Shown here in pieces: positions 45,301-56,775 of a stretch of 64,000 bases of DNA. The position numbers and the translations under genes are program-made. Each line of letters begins with the position of its first letter. The stretch's first letter is position 1. The notes below the pieces were generated by a model, which was not told the origin of the DNA, did no database searches, and saw only the letters and a program-made list of their open reading frames with translations. The stretch is from Siphonodentalium dalli (Eukaryota > Mollusca > Scaphopoda > Gadilida > Siphonodentaliidae), in the NCBI GenBank assembly GCA_032622095.1, contig CP136066.1, forward strand, positions 57,378,609 to 57,442,608. The letters run 5' to 3'.

Positions 45301-48075
45301 GTGGTGATGGGTGGGAGGATCGGTTGTTCATATGGGGTATTTGTGGCAAGCCACCGACCCATGTCATCAAATCGGTCGAAATCCTTACTGTTATCAAAAA
45401 TGGTTCAAATCCCATTGTTCACCCCATTGGGATGGCAGCCCCTGTGGTTGATGCGTCGGGGTCGGCTTGTTTCTAGGAGGTATTTGGGGTGGCATATTTT
45501 CACCCACATGCCATCAAATCGGGCGAAATCCTTTATGTTCTCGAAAATGGTCCTTACCCCATTTTCACCCCCTCGGGGTGGCAACCCGGGGTGATGGGTG
45601 AGGGATCCGGGAGTTTCTAGGGTATTTTGGGTGGATCACCCACCCATGCCGTCAAATCGGTCGAAATCCTTACCGTTCTCGAAAATGAACCATACCCCAT
45701 TTTCACAACCTCTGGGTGGCACCCCACACGCAGGTGATTGTTATGGGATCGGGTGTTTCTAAGGTGTACTTAAGGTGGGCCTCTCACCCATGCCGGCAAA
45801 TCAATGGAAATTGTTACCCTCCTCGACTTGTCCATACCCCATTTTCACCCCTCGGGGTGATGGGTGGGTTCGGGGTATTTCTAGAGCGGATTTGGGGCGG
45901 GCCATCCACCCATGCCGTGAAATCGGTCGAAATCCTTACCGTTCTCGAAAATTGTCCATACCCCATTTTGACCCGCTCGGGGTGGCACCATTGGGATGAT
46001 GGTTGGGGTCGGGTGTTTATGAGGGGTATTTGGGGCGGGCCACCCACCCATTCCGTCAAATCGGTCAAATCCTAACCGTTCTCGAAAATGGTCCATACCT
46101 CATTTTCACACCCTCGGGTGGCACTCCCGGGGTAATGGGTGGGGGCCGGGGTGTTTCTAGGGAGTAATTGGGGCGGGCCACCCACCCATGCCGTCAAATC
46201 GTTATAAATCCTTACCTTTATCGAAAATTGTCCTTACACCATTTTACACCACTCTGGGTGGCGCCTGCGGGGTGATGGGTGGGGCATCGTGGTGTTTCTA
46301 GAGGGTATTTGTGGCAGGCCACCAAATCGGTCGAAACCTTACCGTTCTCCAAAATTGTCCATACCCAATTTACACCCACGGGGCGGCACCCAGGTTGATG
46401 TGTGGGTGGTCGGGGTGTTTATGCGGTATTTGGGGTAGGCTACCCACCCATTCCGTCAAATCGGTCTAAATTCCTACCCTTCTCGAAAATTGTCTATACC
46501 ACAAGTTCACCCCTGAGTTTGGGTCGGGGTGTTTCTATGGTAAATTTGTGCGGGCTACCAATCCATGCCATCAAATTGGTCGAAATCTTTACCGTTCTCG
46601 AAAATGGTCCATACCCCTTTTCACCAATCGGGGTGGCACCCCCGGGGTGATAGGTGGGGGTCCGGTGTTTCTGGGAGGTATATGGGGCGGCCACACACCC
46701 ATGCCGTCAAATTGGTTGAAATCCTTACTGTTCTCGAAAATGGGCCATACCCCAATTGTAACCCCTCGGGTGGCACCCGGGTAACGAGTGGAGGTCGGGG
46801 TGTTTCAAGGGTGCACTTGGGGCTGGCCACCCACCCACCCACCCATGTCTTCAAATTAGTCGAAATCATTACCGTTCTCGAAAATGGTCCATACCACATT
46901 TTCACACCGTCAGGGGGGGGCACCCCGGGGTAATAGATGGGAGTCGGGCTGTTTCTAGATGGTATTTGGGGCGGGCCACCCACCCATGCCCTCAAATCGG
47001 TGGAAATCCTTACAGTTCTCGAAAATTGTCCTTATCCCATTTTCACCCCTCTGGATGGCACCCCCGGGGTGATGAGTGGGTGATCGGGTGTGTTTCTAAC
47101 GCTATTTGGGGCCGGCCACCAACTCGGTCGAAATCCTTACCTTTCTCTAAAATGGTTCATACCCGATTTTAACACCACGGGTGGCACACTCGGGGTGGCA
47201 CACCGGGGTGATGGATGGGTGTCGGGTGTCGGTGTGTTTATAGGAGGTATTTGGGGCCACCCTCCCATGCCGTCAAATCGGTCGAAATCCTTACCGTTCT
47301 CGGAAATAGTTTATACCCCATTTCACCCCTTCGGGTGGCACCACTCTGGGTGTTTGGGCAGGGATTGGGGTGTTTCTGGGAGGTATATGTGACGGGCCAC
47401 CCACCCACGCCGTCAAATCGGTCCAAATCTTTACCGTTCTCGATAATGGTCCATACCCTGAAGTGATTGGAAGAGAGTCGGTTGTTTATAGGGAGTATTT
47501 GGGACAGGCCACCCACCCATCCGTCAAATCGGTCGAAATCCCTACTGTTCTCGAAAATGGTCCATACCCAATTGTTACCCCTCGGGGTGGCACCCCCGTG
47601 GGTAATGGTGTGGGTTGGGGAGTTTCTATGTGGTATTTGGGGCGGGCCACCCACCCATGCAGTCAAATCGGTCGAAACCCCTACGGTTCTCGAAGATGAT
47701 CCTTATCCCATTTTCACTCACTCGGGATAGCACCCCGTGGGTGAAGGGTGGGGTCGGGGTGTTTCTCTGGAGTATTTGGGAGGGCCATGCACCCATGCCG
47801 TTAAATCGGTTGAAACCCTTAGCTTTCTCGAAACTGGTCCATACCCCATGTTTACCCCCTCGGGTGGCACCCCCGGGGTTATGGATGGGTGGGGTGTCGG
47901 GGTGTTTATTTGGGGCCACCCACCCATCCCAGTAAAATCGGTCGAAACCCCTACGGTTCTTGAAAATGGTCTATACCCAATGTTCACCCCCTCGGGGTAG
48001 CACCCCCGTGGGTCAAAGGTGAAAGGTGTGGGATCGTGGTGTTTCTATGGGGTATTTCTGGCGGGCCACCCACCA
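42341..48075 (+). repeat. Satellite 2: ~137-bp GC-rich tandem repeat, about 42 units
   Basis: Monomer landmarks in order: CCGTCAAATCGGTCGAAATC, TTACCGTTCTCGAAAATGGT, CCATACCCCATTTTCACCCC, TCGGGGTGGCACCCCCGGGG, GTGATGGGTGGGGGTCGGGG and TGTTTCTAGGGGGTATTTGG. Spacing is roughly 132-140 bp. Units differ from one another by 10-20 percent by eye, with truncated units at 44105, 46320 and 47110. Because the monomer has few stop codons, long frames appear in all phases; none is a gene. Confidence 0.9.
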
Positions 48076-49060
48076 GCCTTATCAAATTTGTCTTGGGGAG
48101 AGACAGAAAGAAGTATATATGCATTCATTTGATAGCGTTTGAGATGATAGAGTGGGTTTTGAATTTTCCTCGGTTTAGGGGCACCATTAGGAACCATTTG
48201 TTTGACCATATTTGGTCTTATTCCAAAAACATTGGGCGACGGTCATCATAATGTTTTAGTGGTCAGATGTGAATTGGCCGAAGGGCCCTATTGTAACATT
48301 TTGACATAAATTTGTCTTTCGAAAACATATCCTATACTAACACTTCGAATGACTTCCTGTGTTTGTTGGTCCCAAAAATAAAAAGATCCCACAAAAATTC
48401 AACTTCGTAATAATAATGACTTATAATATTTAAGTCGATTTGAGTTTGATTATACAGTCCCGGATCGACTATAGAAGTCCAACAAATGCGCCAATCGTGG
48501 CGACGAAAGGCCAGAACGAAAATGGAAGTTGCTATACATTAACACATTTGTCTTGGTGAGAGACCCAAATCGGTTGAAATCCTTACCTTTCTCGAAACTG
48601 GTCCATACCCCAGTTTAACCCACTCGGGTGCGTGGGTGGTTTTGAATTGTCCTCGACTTAGTGGCACCATAAGGAACCATTTGTGTGACCATATTTGGTC
48701 TTATTCGAACAACATTGGGCGACGGTCGTCATATTGTGTTTTAGTGGTCAGATGTGAATTGGCCGAAGGGCCCTATTGTAATATTTTGACATAAATTGGT
48801 CTTTCGAAAAGATATCCTTTACTAACACTTCGAATGATTTCCTGTGTTGGTTGGTCCCAAAAATAAAAAGATCCCACAAAAATTCAACTTCGTAATAATA
48901 ATGACTTATAATATGTAAGTCGATTTGAGTTTGATTATACAGTCCCGGATCGACTATGGAAGTTCAACAAATGCGCCAATCGTGGCGATGAAAGGCCAGA
49001 ACGAAAATGGAAGTTGCCATACCTTAACATATTTGTCTTGGTGAGAGACGCAAATCGGTT
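48076..49060 (+). repeat. Higher-order unit, two ~480-bp copies
   Basis: Landmarks ATTTGTCTTGGTGAGAGAC (48088, 48548, 49031), GTGAATTGGCCGAAGGGCCC and CGGATCGACTATAGAAGTCC / CGGATCGACTATGGAAGTTC define two copies separated by a partial satellite-2 monomer. GGCCGAAGGGCC forms a small hairpin like those near retroelement 3' ends, so this may be a captured retroelement end amplified with the array. Confidence 0.75.
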
Positions 49061-50053
49061 GAAATCCTTACCTTTCTCGAAACTGGTCCATACCCCAGTT
49101 TAACCCACTCGGTGGCACACCTCGATGGTGATGGATGGGGGTTCGGGTGTTTCTATGGGGTATTTGGGGTGGGCCACCCACACATACCGTCAAATGGGTC
49201 TAAATCACTACTGTTCTCGAAAATGGTCCATACCCCATTGTTACCCCATCGGGGTGGCACCCCCGTGGGTGATGGGTGGGGGTTGGGGTGTTTCTAGGTG
49301 GTGTTTGGGGCGGGCTACCAACCAATGCAGCCCAATCGGTCGAAACCCCTACAGTTCTCGAAGATGTCCATACCCCATTTTCACCCCCTCCGGGTAGCAC
49401 TCCCGTGGGTGACGTGCGGGGTCGGGGTCTTTATATGGGCTATTTGGGGCGGGCCACCCACCCATGCCATTAAATCGATCGAATTCCTTACCTTTCTCGA
49501 AAATGGTCCTTACTCCATTTTAACCCCCCTCGGGGTGGCACCCCTGGGGGTGATGGGTGGGGGTCGGGTGTTTCCATGAGTATTTGGGAGGGCCACCCAC
49601 CCATGCCGTCAAATCGGTTGAAATCCTTACCTTTCTGGTAACTGATCCATACCCCAGTTTAACCCCATCGGTTGGCACACCCCGAGGGTGATGGATGGGG
49701 GTTCGGGTGTTCCTATGGGGTATTTGGGGTGGGCCACCCACCCATGCCGTCAAACGGTCGCAATCCCTACGGTTCTCGAAAATGGTCCTTACGTTGTGGT
49801 ACCCCCGGGGTGATAGGTTGTGTCCGGGTGTTTCTAGTAGGTTTTTGGGGCTGGCCACACACCCATGCCACCAAATCGATCGAAATCCTTAACGTTCTAA
49901 AAATGGTCCATACCGGTTTACCCCCCCCCCCCCTCCGGGTGGCACACCGGGTTGATGGTGGGGGATCCAGGAGTTTCTATTGTATTTTTGGCCGTCAAAT
50001 CGGTCGAAATCCTCACCGTTCTCGAAAAAAGGACCATACTCTATTTTCACCCC
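49061..50053 (+). repeat. Satellite 2, second block (about seven units)
   Basis: Same ~137-bp monomer resumes and runs to a sharp boundary with retrotransposon sequence at 50053/50054. A C tract of about 13 lies near 49920. Confidence 0.85.
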
Positions 50054-53000
50054 GCCGTTACATTGTGGTCTTAAAGGGGATGTACGGGTCTTAGATATGT
50101 GGAAAAGGGAACACATTTCTTGGAAAATTGCGGATTCGAAGTTGGTACCTTGGTCCGAATGCAATTGGTAACACACCCCCAGTCTGCAGATGAATTCATT
50201 CACAAATGCCGTCGTGACGGTTGTCGCTTCCTGGTCCGGGATAGCTATAGCCTCCGCCCATTTGGTGAAATTATCGGAGATGACGAGAATATGTTTCATG
50301 CCCGATTTGGTTGTTGGCAGGGGCCCTAAGATATCCAGTGATACCCTTTCCATTGGCGCTCCGACAATATATTGCCCTAGTGGTGCCCGAGATGCCTTGT
50401 GTGTCTTCTTGGCTACGCACTTATCACAGTTGTTACAGTAATTTTGGACGCTAGATTTGATTCCCGGCCAATAAAAGGAATTTTTAATTTTCCCCAACGT
50501 TTTATCTGCCCCTAAATGTCCCCCTGGCGGTATATCATGGAAGTTGCTCATCAACTCTGGTCGCTTTTTCGTTGGTACAATCATCTGCAGTTTAGGGCGT
50601 TTCCCTATCTCGGTGACGTGTTTCCTATATAAGACCCCATCGATTAAGTCTAAGTTGTCCCATTGAGCCCATAACTGTTTTGCAGCTGGAGATTTATATG
50701 ACAAATCGGCCCATTCAGGTTTCGGGTGGTCGTCCTCTTTCGGGACCATGACAGCGGAGATATCCGGGTCTTCCAGCTGACTTTGTCGAACATCACCAGG
50801 CTCCCATCCCTCCAACCATGCTGAGTTCTTATACGTCGTCACCGGTTGGTCGTGAAATCGATGGCGAGTAATCGCCCTTACTATATCTCCATCGTCATCT
50901 GCTTGCGGTTCCGCATTGTCATTTGAACCCGATGCGTCGTCATGTTTTGGTTTCGTTGCTTCGCCACATTCTATCTCATCATCGCCGTTGGTGTTATTCT
51001 GTCGGGCGCATGTTGCACATGGGTTGCGAGATAAGGCGTCGGCGTTTCTATGTTGGAGATCAGGTCGATGGGTCACAGTAAGGTTGTAGTTGCCAAGTTC
51101 CTCTAACCAACGAGCGACTTGACCAGTGGGGTTCTTTAAATTTCGCATCCATGAGACTGCAGCGTTATCTGTTCTGAGTAGAACGTCTTGCCCGTACAAG
51201 TAACAATGGAATTTCTTCAATGACTGGACTACTGCATATAATTCTTTCCGGGTTACACAGTATGATATCTCATGGTTATTCAATGACTTGCTCATATATG
51301 CAATTACGTGTTCGCGTCAATCTTGTATCTGGGACAGCACCCCGCCAACTGCATTTTGGCAAGCATCCGAGTCGAGAATAAAAGGCTTTCCCGGCTCTGG
51401 ATATTTTAGGATGGGGGCCGTGGTGAGTGCCTCTTTCAGTTGTTTGAAAGCTGTCTCACATTCGTTGGACCAAATGAACTTTGAACCTTTTTGGGCGATC
51501 TTGTGAAGTGGGCGAGCAATGGCTGCAAAGTCTTTTATGAAGCGTCGGTAGTAGGAGGCAAGGCCGCAGAATGAACGCACTTCCTTTGCTGATTTGGGAG
51601 TTGGCCACTCCCGAACAGCCTGTGTCTTTCCAGGGTCTGTCTTTATACCATCTCCACTAACCAAATGCCCTAAAAAATTTACTTCCTCTTTGAAGAGGTG
51701 CACTTTAGTACTTTTGACTTTCAAGTTGGCGTCGCGCAATCGCTCTAAGACCATGCCCACCCTTTCTATATTTCGTTCTATCGTCGGGGCGGCCACGCAG
51801 ATGTCGTCGACGAACAAAAGGCAGTGTTCCCATAGCAGTCCCCGGAGTACATTCTCCATTAAACGACCAAATGTCGCTGGGCTTGTTTTCATTCCCATTG
51901 GTATAACTCGGAAATGATGCAGACCTTGTCCTGAACAAAATGCTGTCTTAAGTTTGTCTTCCTCCCGCACGGGTGTCTGCCAAAATCCACTGGCTAGATC
52001 GAGAATTGCGTACACCCGATTACCATGGAGCCAATCTAGTGCTTCGTCGATTCTAGGTAGAGGGTAAGCGTCAGATTTCGTAACCTCATTAATCTTGCGA
52101 TAATCGACGCAAAATCTTGGGGTGGAGTCGGCCTTAAACACGATGCACACAGGAGATGCCCATGGGCTATTACTAGGTTCAATTAACCCACGTTCTAACA
52201 TTTTCCGGATTTCCTCTTTCTCGATCTCCCTTTTTCCTATTGGCTGTCTCCGCGGTGGTACCCGAATTGGTCTCGCGTCGCCGGTGTCTATCTCGTGGTA
52301 AGCCATGTTTGTCAAACCCAAGTCCCCAGGACCCTTTGAAAAGACGTCCTGATAATCGCGGAAAAGTTTGACTAATGCCTTCCTCTGTTCGCTGTCTAAG
52401 TTTACACAACTTTCATTATATAGGTCAACAAGGTGTTCGGGTACCTGATCTTGATTTTCAGATGCCCTATTCTCACTGTTAGGCCAGATGCTCGAGGGAG
52501 TGTCGGTGGAAATTCGGATGTGTTCCTCAGGTGGTATATCGCAGCTAACACATGTCCCGAGAATAGTTTTGGCATGCATTGTAATTGGTGTCTCATCTAC
52601 ATTCCAAAGCTGTACCATGGGTTCTTCGTTATGGCAATCGATAACACCCCTAGGCATGCCAATGGAGCAATCATTGATGTCGATAAATGCCGCATCTATG
52701 TACCCTACCTCTCCCAAATGTTCTTTAAAAGGGACGTTAATCGGGACGCACATCACCGATCGCGGGGGTATCGTTGTGGTCTCTCTGACTTCAACTCGAC
52801 ATATCATATTTTTCTCCCCACCTACCCATACCGCGATATCCCCATCTTCGGATTGCAGTAGCATCTTATCATAATCGAGCCTTTTTACATTATCAAGCAT
52901 GAAATCTTGACCCAAAATGCCATCCGGTTCTATGTCGCCACATACTGTAAATTGATGTTCTACTCGAAGATTGTCGAAGTCTAATTCTGCGTTGATTCTC

Positions 53001-53328
53001 CCGTGCGTGGTGATGGTTGACCCGCTGAGGTTTTTAAGAATTCTGTTCTCATCTCTCCGTTCTGGTCGGTCATCTTCTGGAATGGCATCGTAGATCCGCC
53101 TGGACAGGATGGAGGTTGTCGCACCTGTATCGATTAGAAAGTTGCAAGGAATAACCGACTGCAATATTCCTGAAACATAGAACCCATTATCCCACTTCCC
53201 CAAGACTTTTCCCATTTGTCCTGCTCTCTTATATCCCCCCTCAATTATTTTATTTGCATTACTATCAATGTCAGTCTCAGGCCTTACATCATCAGAGATC
53301 TCCCGGCCTGTTGAGATCTCTGGTTGAA
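50054..53328 (-). pseudogene. Ty3/gypsy pol (protease, RT, RNase H, truncated integrase)
   Basis: One reading frame on the minus strand with a single internal stop. Order: aspartic protease LIDTGATTSILS near 53130; RT with VDYRKINEVTKSDAYPLPRI near 52100 and catalytic LLFVDDICV near 51800; RNase H from FILDSDACQNAVGG (51390) through LLRTDNAAV to ADALSRN. The TGA stop at 51317-51319 falls inside RNase H. Integrase follows, with GGHLGADKTL, C-x2-C of NYCNNCDKC, LDILGPL (first Asp) and HSDQGTNFE (second Asp). The frame then enters satellite sequence at 50053, just before the third catalytic residue (Glu) would occur, so integrase is truncated. Pol is reached from gag by -1 frameshifting (see 53294-53335); the frame is open back to the slip site. 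Neither the integrase C-terminus nor a 3' LTR is present. Confidence 0.92.
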
Positions 53329-54421
53329 GTTTCCCTGGTTCATATTATCTCGTGTTGGCATGGATTCTCTGTGCGGACCTGTCTGAAATCGTGTTGTGTC
53401 CCGAAATTCGTGTCTAGGGCTAGGTTGATCACCCCTCCCTGTATGTGCCATTGGACAATTTGCTAACAGATGATTTCTACTTGAACACCGGAAGCAGGAT
53501 TTAGAGTTATCTCCCCTAAACTGCTGCTGGGCTGGCGGCCTCTGTTGGTTATTCGGAAATCGTGGTGGAGTTTGCTCGAGTCGTTCTAGTCGTCGGATAA
53601 TTCTCTCCATAACTTCTCGTAGCCCTAATTCTGAATCTTTGCTGGCCTCTATTTCGCTTCCGGTCCCATGTCCTGTCACGTGACGCACTACAATCTTCTT
53701 GTCGCACCCTACGATGGCTTCATATTTCTCAATTTCCGCAATCGCCCCGGCCACGGTCAAACAGCCACGATCCATGCATCTACACTTCATCTCGCCTCCA
53801 ATGTGTTTGTATAACTGGTGAAGCGCCAACATCTCTTGGGCAGGCATATCTAGCTCTGGGTAAGCTTTCTGTGACATCAATCTCAAATCGTCGCCGAATG
53901 CTGCATATGTCTCATTCTGACGTCTACGTCGAGCTTCAAACTTCGCCAGCCATGTCTGCTGATGCACCCCTATAAATCTCTTTGCCAAATGCTCTTTAAG
54001 TATTCCGTACTGGCGTCGTTCGGTTGGCTTTAAGCTCAAGTAGTGGGATCGGGCCGGGCCACGCAAACTTGCTGCTAAGCTGAGGACTTTGTCTCTTTCC
54101 GACCACCGGTTCAATTCTGCACAATCTTCGAAGTGAGATATATATCCATCCCAATCGTCACTTCCGTTGTAAGTGTCCGGCCGCGGTTGTCGGTCTGATG
54201 TATCGGTGGTATGTGTGGTCTCTCTCGTTCGTGTCGCGATCATCTTCCTCTTGGTATTGATCGGGAGTGTCTAATTCATTTGGATCGTCGTCTCGGTGGT
54301 CGTAACCATGCGCTCCATCGTCGCCGGACCCGACATTCGGACGTATTTTACGGAACTGGATTTCTGGGTCTGGTGATTCTAACATGCGTATCATATCTGA
54401 TGACATTCGATGTAGATTCAT
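53284..54421 (-). pseudogene. Ty3/gypsy gag with CCHC knuckle
   Basis: The main frame (54243-53284, 319 codons) contains the gag alpha-helical core (YNGSDDWDGYISHFEDCAEL, LAASLRGPARSHYL) and near the C-terminus CFRCSSRNHLLANC, a C-x2-C-x4-H-x4-C zinc knuckle that binds RNA. An upstream frame (54421-54158) starts with ATG 38 bases from the primer-binding site, is rich in Asp and overlaps the main frame one base out of register. It is either the true N-terminus separated by a frameshift near 54200, or a short leader ORF. Gag stops with TAA at 53284-53286, overlapping pol. Confidence 0.88.
53294..53335 (-). promoter_or_regulatory. -1 programmed frameshift signal between gag and pol
   Basis: On the minus strand GGGAAAC (53335-53329) lies in gag register as G-GGA-AAC, a canonical X-XXY-YYZ slippery heptamer. 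After a 7-base spacer (TTCAACC) comes AGAGATCTC, a 10-base loop and GAGATCTCT, a 9-bp perfect stem (53321-53294). Slipping back one base at AAC puts the ribosome exactly in the pol frame, which is open from there to the internal stop at 51317. The gag stop lies 43 bases downstream of the heptamer. Confidence 0.85.
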
Positions 54422-54458
54422 GGCGTGCGTTCGTCTGATTTCGAAAATATATCGATAT

Positions 54459-54476
54459 CCCCACTTGCTGACACCA
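54459..54476 (-). other. Primer-binding site of the second gypsy element
   Basis: Minus strand TGGTGTCAGCAAGTGGGG, two bases from the LTR edge. The complement ends CTGACACCA, the 3' end of a GUCAG-starting tRNA, most likely a tRNA-Leu isoacceptor. Confidence 0.75.
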
Positions 54477-54478
54477 AA

Positions 54479-55380
54479 TGTAGTACACCTCGGGTAGGAT
54501 GACGTTCGTCAGGATGGGTATAGCTCAACTTGGGTATTCACCAAAGGCCTCGCTCGATTTTACCGAGTGAGTCCAGGGGTTGGGTGGACAACTGAGAATT
54601 GAGTTGAAGTTGATGAAATTTATTCTTTACAATATGTACATTTTTGTATCATTCTTTATATGTGGTGAGTTGATGCTATCACAGCAGTTGGCTAATAAAT
54701 ACTATACTAGGCCTATAGACGTGTTGTTCCCGATAGGCAATGACCTGGATCAATTCACGGTTAATCAGTACAGTCAATGAAAGAGTCTGGTGCGGACTTT
54801 ATATATTATGACTGTGTATATAAAGCTGGGATTTAACAACGAATAATGAAGAGCCATGTGGAATGTATCTTTACACGGGATGTCAAACCTTGTGGTTGGA
54901 CTTAGAAAGTTCCGGATATAAATGCCGTAGTTGGACGATGCAGAAATTTCCTAAGTGGAAATATTGATGCTGGTTCGGACTTAGAAAATTCCGAATATAA
55001 ATGTAGTTGTGGGCTGATCAATGCAGAAATTCCCTAAGTGGAAATGTTGATGTTGGTTCGGACTTAGAAAGTTCTAAGTACTAACTGTTAGGAGGCGAGA
55101 TGAAGTATATGAAACGTTAAGCGTAAAGGTTGAATTACGAGTGACACTGACGTTAGGAACAACGCGACTTATATACTGAGAGAATTCCTGAGAGCCAATA
55201 AATGGACTGACAGAATTCCTGAGGACCAAACGTTAAGGACGTCAGAAATTCCTGTGAGCCAATTAATGGAACGCCAAAATTCCTGAAAACCAATGACGTC
55301 GCAGAAAGTTAACCAATTCACGAATTTGGAGCAAAGAAATATAGATCTTTCTGCTACGTCACACAGCCTTATAATAAACA
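54479..55380 (-). repeat. 5' LTR of the second gypsy element, outer border uncertain
   Basis: Begins (plus strand) TGTAGTACACC next to the primer-binding site. AATAAA on the minus strand at 54624-54619 is a plausible LTR polyadenylation signal. Distal part contains internal repeats: GCAGAAATTTCCTAAGTGGA and GCAGAAATTCCCTAAGTGGA (54938, 55022), and four copies of AATTCCTGAGAGCCAAT-like units at 55180-55300. Only one LTR is in the window, so the far end cannot be fixed. Confidence 0.5.
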
Positions 55381-56775
55381 ATTATTAATATGAATTTATG
55401 TTGAATAATATCTAAAGTGGGTGGGGAAGCGTATAATATACTATTGTGTGAAATCTAAGAATTCTCCCGCTATTCCAACTTTCGCAGGCGATAGAGCGTA
55501 TGAATATATATTACTAGAAGAGTCTTGATGCTTCGCCTTGAGAGTGAATAAATAGCAGAAAAATGCCCCAATTGCACGAAATAGTATGACTAGAAATACT
55601 AAGCAATGTAACTGAATAACTCCAATGAGTTTAAGGTTAATTTGACTTATATATAAGAGTAGATTGAATGGCTTTCCGTAGAAGTTAGTTCCACAGAACG
55701 TGCTATAATTATTTGTATCACGTGATATAAACATGACGATGAGCGAAAATGTAAAACGTGTGTATCACAATATTCTGATGAAAATCCGGAATAAACATTC
55801 AATTTACGAATCATGAGATGAAATGAATGAGCGCGGTTATGACGATGTGGCAGCGCGAATTGAAGGTAAATGGTTTAAACGAAGTACAATGAGTTTGATG
55901 TTTGTAATTTGATCGCGATGATGAAAAATAGATGAGGAAAACTTCGCTGATACGAAAAATGGGTGACAAGCAATCACATGGTCTGAATGAAAATTATGCT
56001 TTAATATGAGTGAAACATGATCAATGCAGAATGTGGTATATGGGAATGAATTGTGCTGATTTGAAATGAATACTTTTTGCCTTTTATAAAAGTGTGAATT
56101 AAGTTATAAAAGATATGAGGAAATTTATGGAATGAAATACCCAGAGGGTATTACAATATCTAAACAAACCAGAAGCATTTATATTTCTTGCCGGAATTAC
56201 CAGATCTATATATTATGATCGGGCACATAAACTAGATGTTAATCTCGTGCATTTTAATCCGACCACATTCCTAAATCTAAACAATAATACATTTTAACAA
56301 CTTCGAAATCACAAAATACTGGACGATCAACGTTTGACTTGCTCAGAATAATTTGGTGAGAGCTAATTACAACCATTTTAACCACAGCCAGACTTGTGAC
56401 TTTTTTAGCATTCCTAACAGGGGATATTTTACGACAATTACAGACATCTAATCCTGACGACAGATACAAACAAGTACCATAACGTTGATACTCGATATTA
56501 CGCCATCTATTTCGATTTTGAAATTGTTTATCATCACTCCAGGATTAGTGTACCAGTTAATTAATAGTTGTACAGGGTCAGCTTATATAAGCTGCCTGAC
56601 GTCATTACACACGTGACATAATATAAAACAACATTTTCCGAAGATGATCGGTTCCTGGGGTTCGCTACTGACGTAACTCCGGGTCGACTCTCATGGGCAT
56701 ATGATAAGCCGCCATTCGCGCAGCACAAGAAGTATTGCCATCTCCTGAATATTTCTGACCCCATGGATTTGCCAC
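55381..56775. other. Non-coding, nothing recognised
   Basis: AT-rich flank between the two retroelements. Minus frames at 55441-55734 and 56254-56469 show no domain. Confidence 0.4.

Noticed and set aside
42290-50050. Dozens of 60-140-codon frames in all phases
   Set aside because: They are translations of the ~137-bp satellite monomer, which lacks stop codons in several phases; residues repeat with the satellite period.
49889-50053. C-terminal end of the second integrase ORF
   Set aside because: The last ~55 codons of that open frame are satellite sequence, not integrase.
51594-52874. Plus-strand frames opposite pol
   Set aside because: Antisense shadows of the RT and protease coding sequence.
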